Below, piece after piece: positions 63,205-64,000 of a stretch of DNA of 64,000 nucleotides; position 1 is the stretch's first letter; each line of letters starts with the position of its first letter. Source of the DNA: Ricordea florida (lineage: Eukaryota > Cnidaria > Anthozoa > Corallimorpharia > Ricordeidae); assembly GCA_949710005.1 (NCBI GenBank), contig OX453282.1:24327518-24391517 (forward strand), given 5' to 3'. A model generated the notes under the pieces. It was given only the letters and a program-made list of their open reading frames with translations, was not told where the DNA came from and did no database searches. The position numbers and the translations under genes were made by a program.

Positions 63205-64000
63205 TGTGTATGTATTAATTATCATAATTATAATACATGTGTGTTAACCATCATGGCGTGCATCTAACATGGTGTCAACCAGTGGGATCACCGATTCATC
63301 GCAGAGTTCAAGCCTCCGCGAGTTTCGTGAAAAGAAAACCGGCCAAACAGAAAGCCCAAAGATCCAGTGAAACAAAGAAGACGTGACAAGCCTGGATGGT
63401 TTATTAAACCAGAGATTCAAGACGATTGCGATGGCTTCAAACAGTTTTCCACCTCCAGCGCCGATGGAAATGACCGGCGACCTTGCCAGCAACTGGTCGT
63501 TCTTTCGTTCCCAGTTTGAAAATTATGAAATTGCCACCGGTCTGAATGAAAAAGGCAACGCCGTACGAGTTGCGACGTTACTTTCCGTTATGGGGAAAGA
63601 GTGCTTCCGAGTTTTCAAGCATCTCGAAATGGCAGATGACGACAGGAAGAAAATCGAGCCTACACTCACAGCCTTGCAGGCACATTTCGAGCCGACTCGA
63701 AATGTCATTTACGAGCGCTTCAAGTTTAACACTTGCGAACAGAGTCAAGGTGAGACCGTCGCTCAGTATATCACGAAGCTAAGGCAGCTGGCGTCGACAT
63801 GCGAGTTTGGCAGTCTCGAGAACGACTTGATTCGGGATCGGTTGGTGTTGGGCACCATAGACGCGAGCGTACGGGCTAGAATGCTACGGGAACCCAAGCT
63901 GGATCTGCAGAAGGCAATCGACATGTGTAGGAACAGCGAAATTACGAGTCTACAGTTGAGGAACATGAACAATGAAAAGGAGCCAACGGTAAATTATGTG
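63205..64000 (+). mobile_element. Ty3/Gypsy-like LTR retrotransposon, left part
   Basis: 63,205-63,269 reads TGTGTATG to CATCTAACA (TG...CA ends) and may be the end of an LTR. It is followed at once by TGGTGTCAACCAGTGG, a plausible tRNA primer-binding site. A gag ORF starts at 63,431. The element runs off the window. A 65-bp LTR would be unusually short, so the LTR may be truncated. Confidence 0.6.
63431..64000 (+). CDS. Ty3/Gypsy-like Gag, N-terminal part
   Basis: Open for 190 codons to the window edge, from MASNSFPPPAPMEMTGDL. Blocks NWSFFRSQFENYEIAT, RVATLLSVMGKECF, CEQSQGETVAQYITKLRQLA and LIRDRLVLGT match the capsid-like (retrotransposon gag) domain, including the QxxGExVxxYxxxL helix. 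The zinc knuckle and protease would follow outside the window. GC content is higher than in the Polinton genes. Intact as far as visible. Confidence 0.8.
   Translation, partial: MASNSFPPPAPMEMTGDLASNWSFFRSQFENYEIATGLNEKGNAVRVATLLSVMGKECFRVFKHLEMADDDRKKIEPTLTALQAHFEPTRNVIYERFKFNTCEQSQGETVAQYITKLRQLASTCEFGSLENDLIRDRLVLGTIDASVRARMLREPKLDLQKAIDMCRNSEITSLQLRNMNNEKEPTVNYV

Overview
The window reads as nuclear DNA of a cnidarian, most likely an anthozoan such as a coral or anemone. This is an inference from gene families, not a database hit. Host genes have spliced exons with GT/AG borders, one host gene is a Roc-COR GTPase with a C-terminal death-domain segment, and the repeats (Penelope-like, CR1/L2-like LINE, foldbacks, TWA-target MITEs, ISL2EU/THAP transposons) are the usual load of such genomes. 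Real host coding sequence is sparse and most of the window is nested mobile DNA.

Layout. 0.6-2.3 kb: two exons of an acid-sphingomyelinase-like phosphodiesterase (+). 2.3-6 kb: a 110-bp tandem array split by a 5'-truncated LINE (-). 6.5-7.9 kb: a LINE remnant carrying a small foldback with a 10-bp target duplication. 8-22 kb: mostly gene-free, with MITEs, a diverged 106-bp satellite, a tandem hairpin array and a deleted LINE. 22.2-26.6 kb: a decayed multi-exon gene of unknown function (-), one exon split by a MITE. 26.9-30.2 kb: two adjacent TA-flanked TIR elements; the second holds a Penelope-like element, which holds a 348-bp insert with a canonical hammerhead ribozyme. 34.6-41.3 kb: the Roc-COR/death-domain gene (-), whose exon phases all agree but which has one homopolymer frameshift. 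42.5-45.3 kb: a giant inverted pair of minisatellites around a dead LINE and a retroposed tRNA-like sequence. 45.5-49.3 kb: THAP, SAP/YqaJ-type and KDZ-like transposon genes.

49.6-63.3 kb holds the most interesting content: a fragment and then a larger copy of a virus-like Polinton-type element. The larger copy has a DD35E integrase (+), then a co-directional block (-) of a putative double-jelly-roll major capsid protein, an A32-like packaging ATPase, several small membrane or coiled-coil proteins, a 514-residue conserved protein and a putative minor capsid protein, plus two (+) genes at the left end, one with a SAP-like domain and Cys/His repeats. Twelve of its genes share a TTTAAAGATT-like box about 17-29 nt upstream of the start codon, so the element seems to carry its own promoter system. 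No DNA polymerase or maturation protease gene is visible. The element is broken by an ISL2EU fragment, by a stretch with a complete type III hammerhead ribozyme, and on the right by a Ty3/Gypsy-like retrotransposon that runs off the window.
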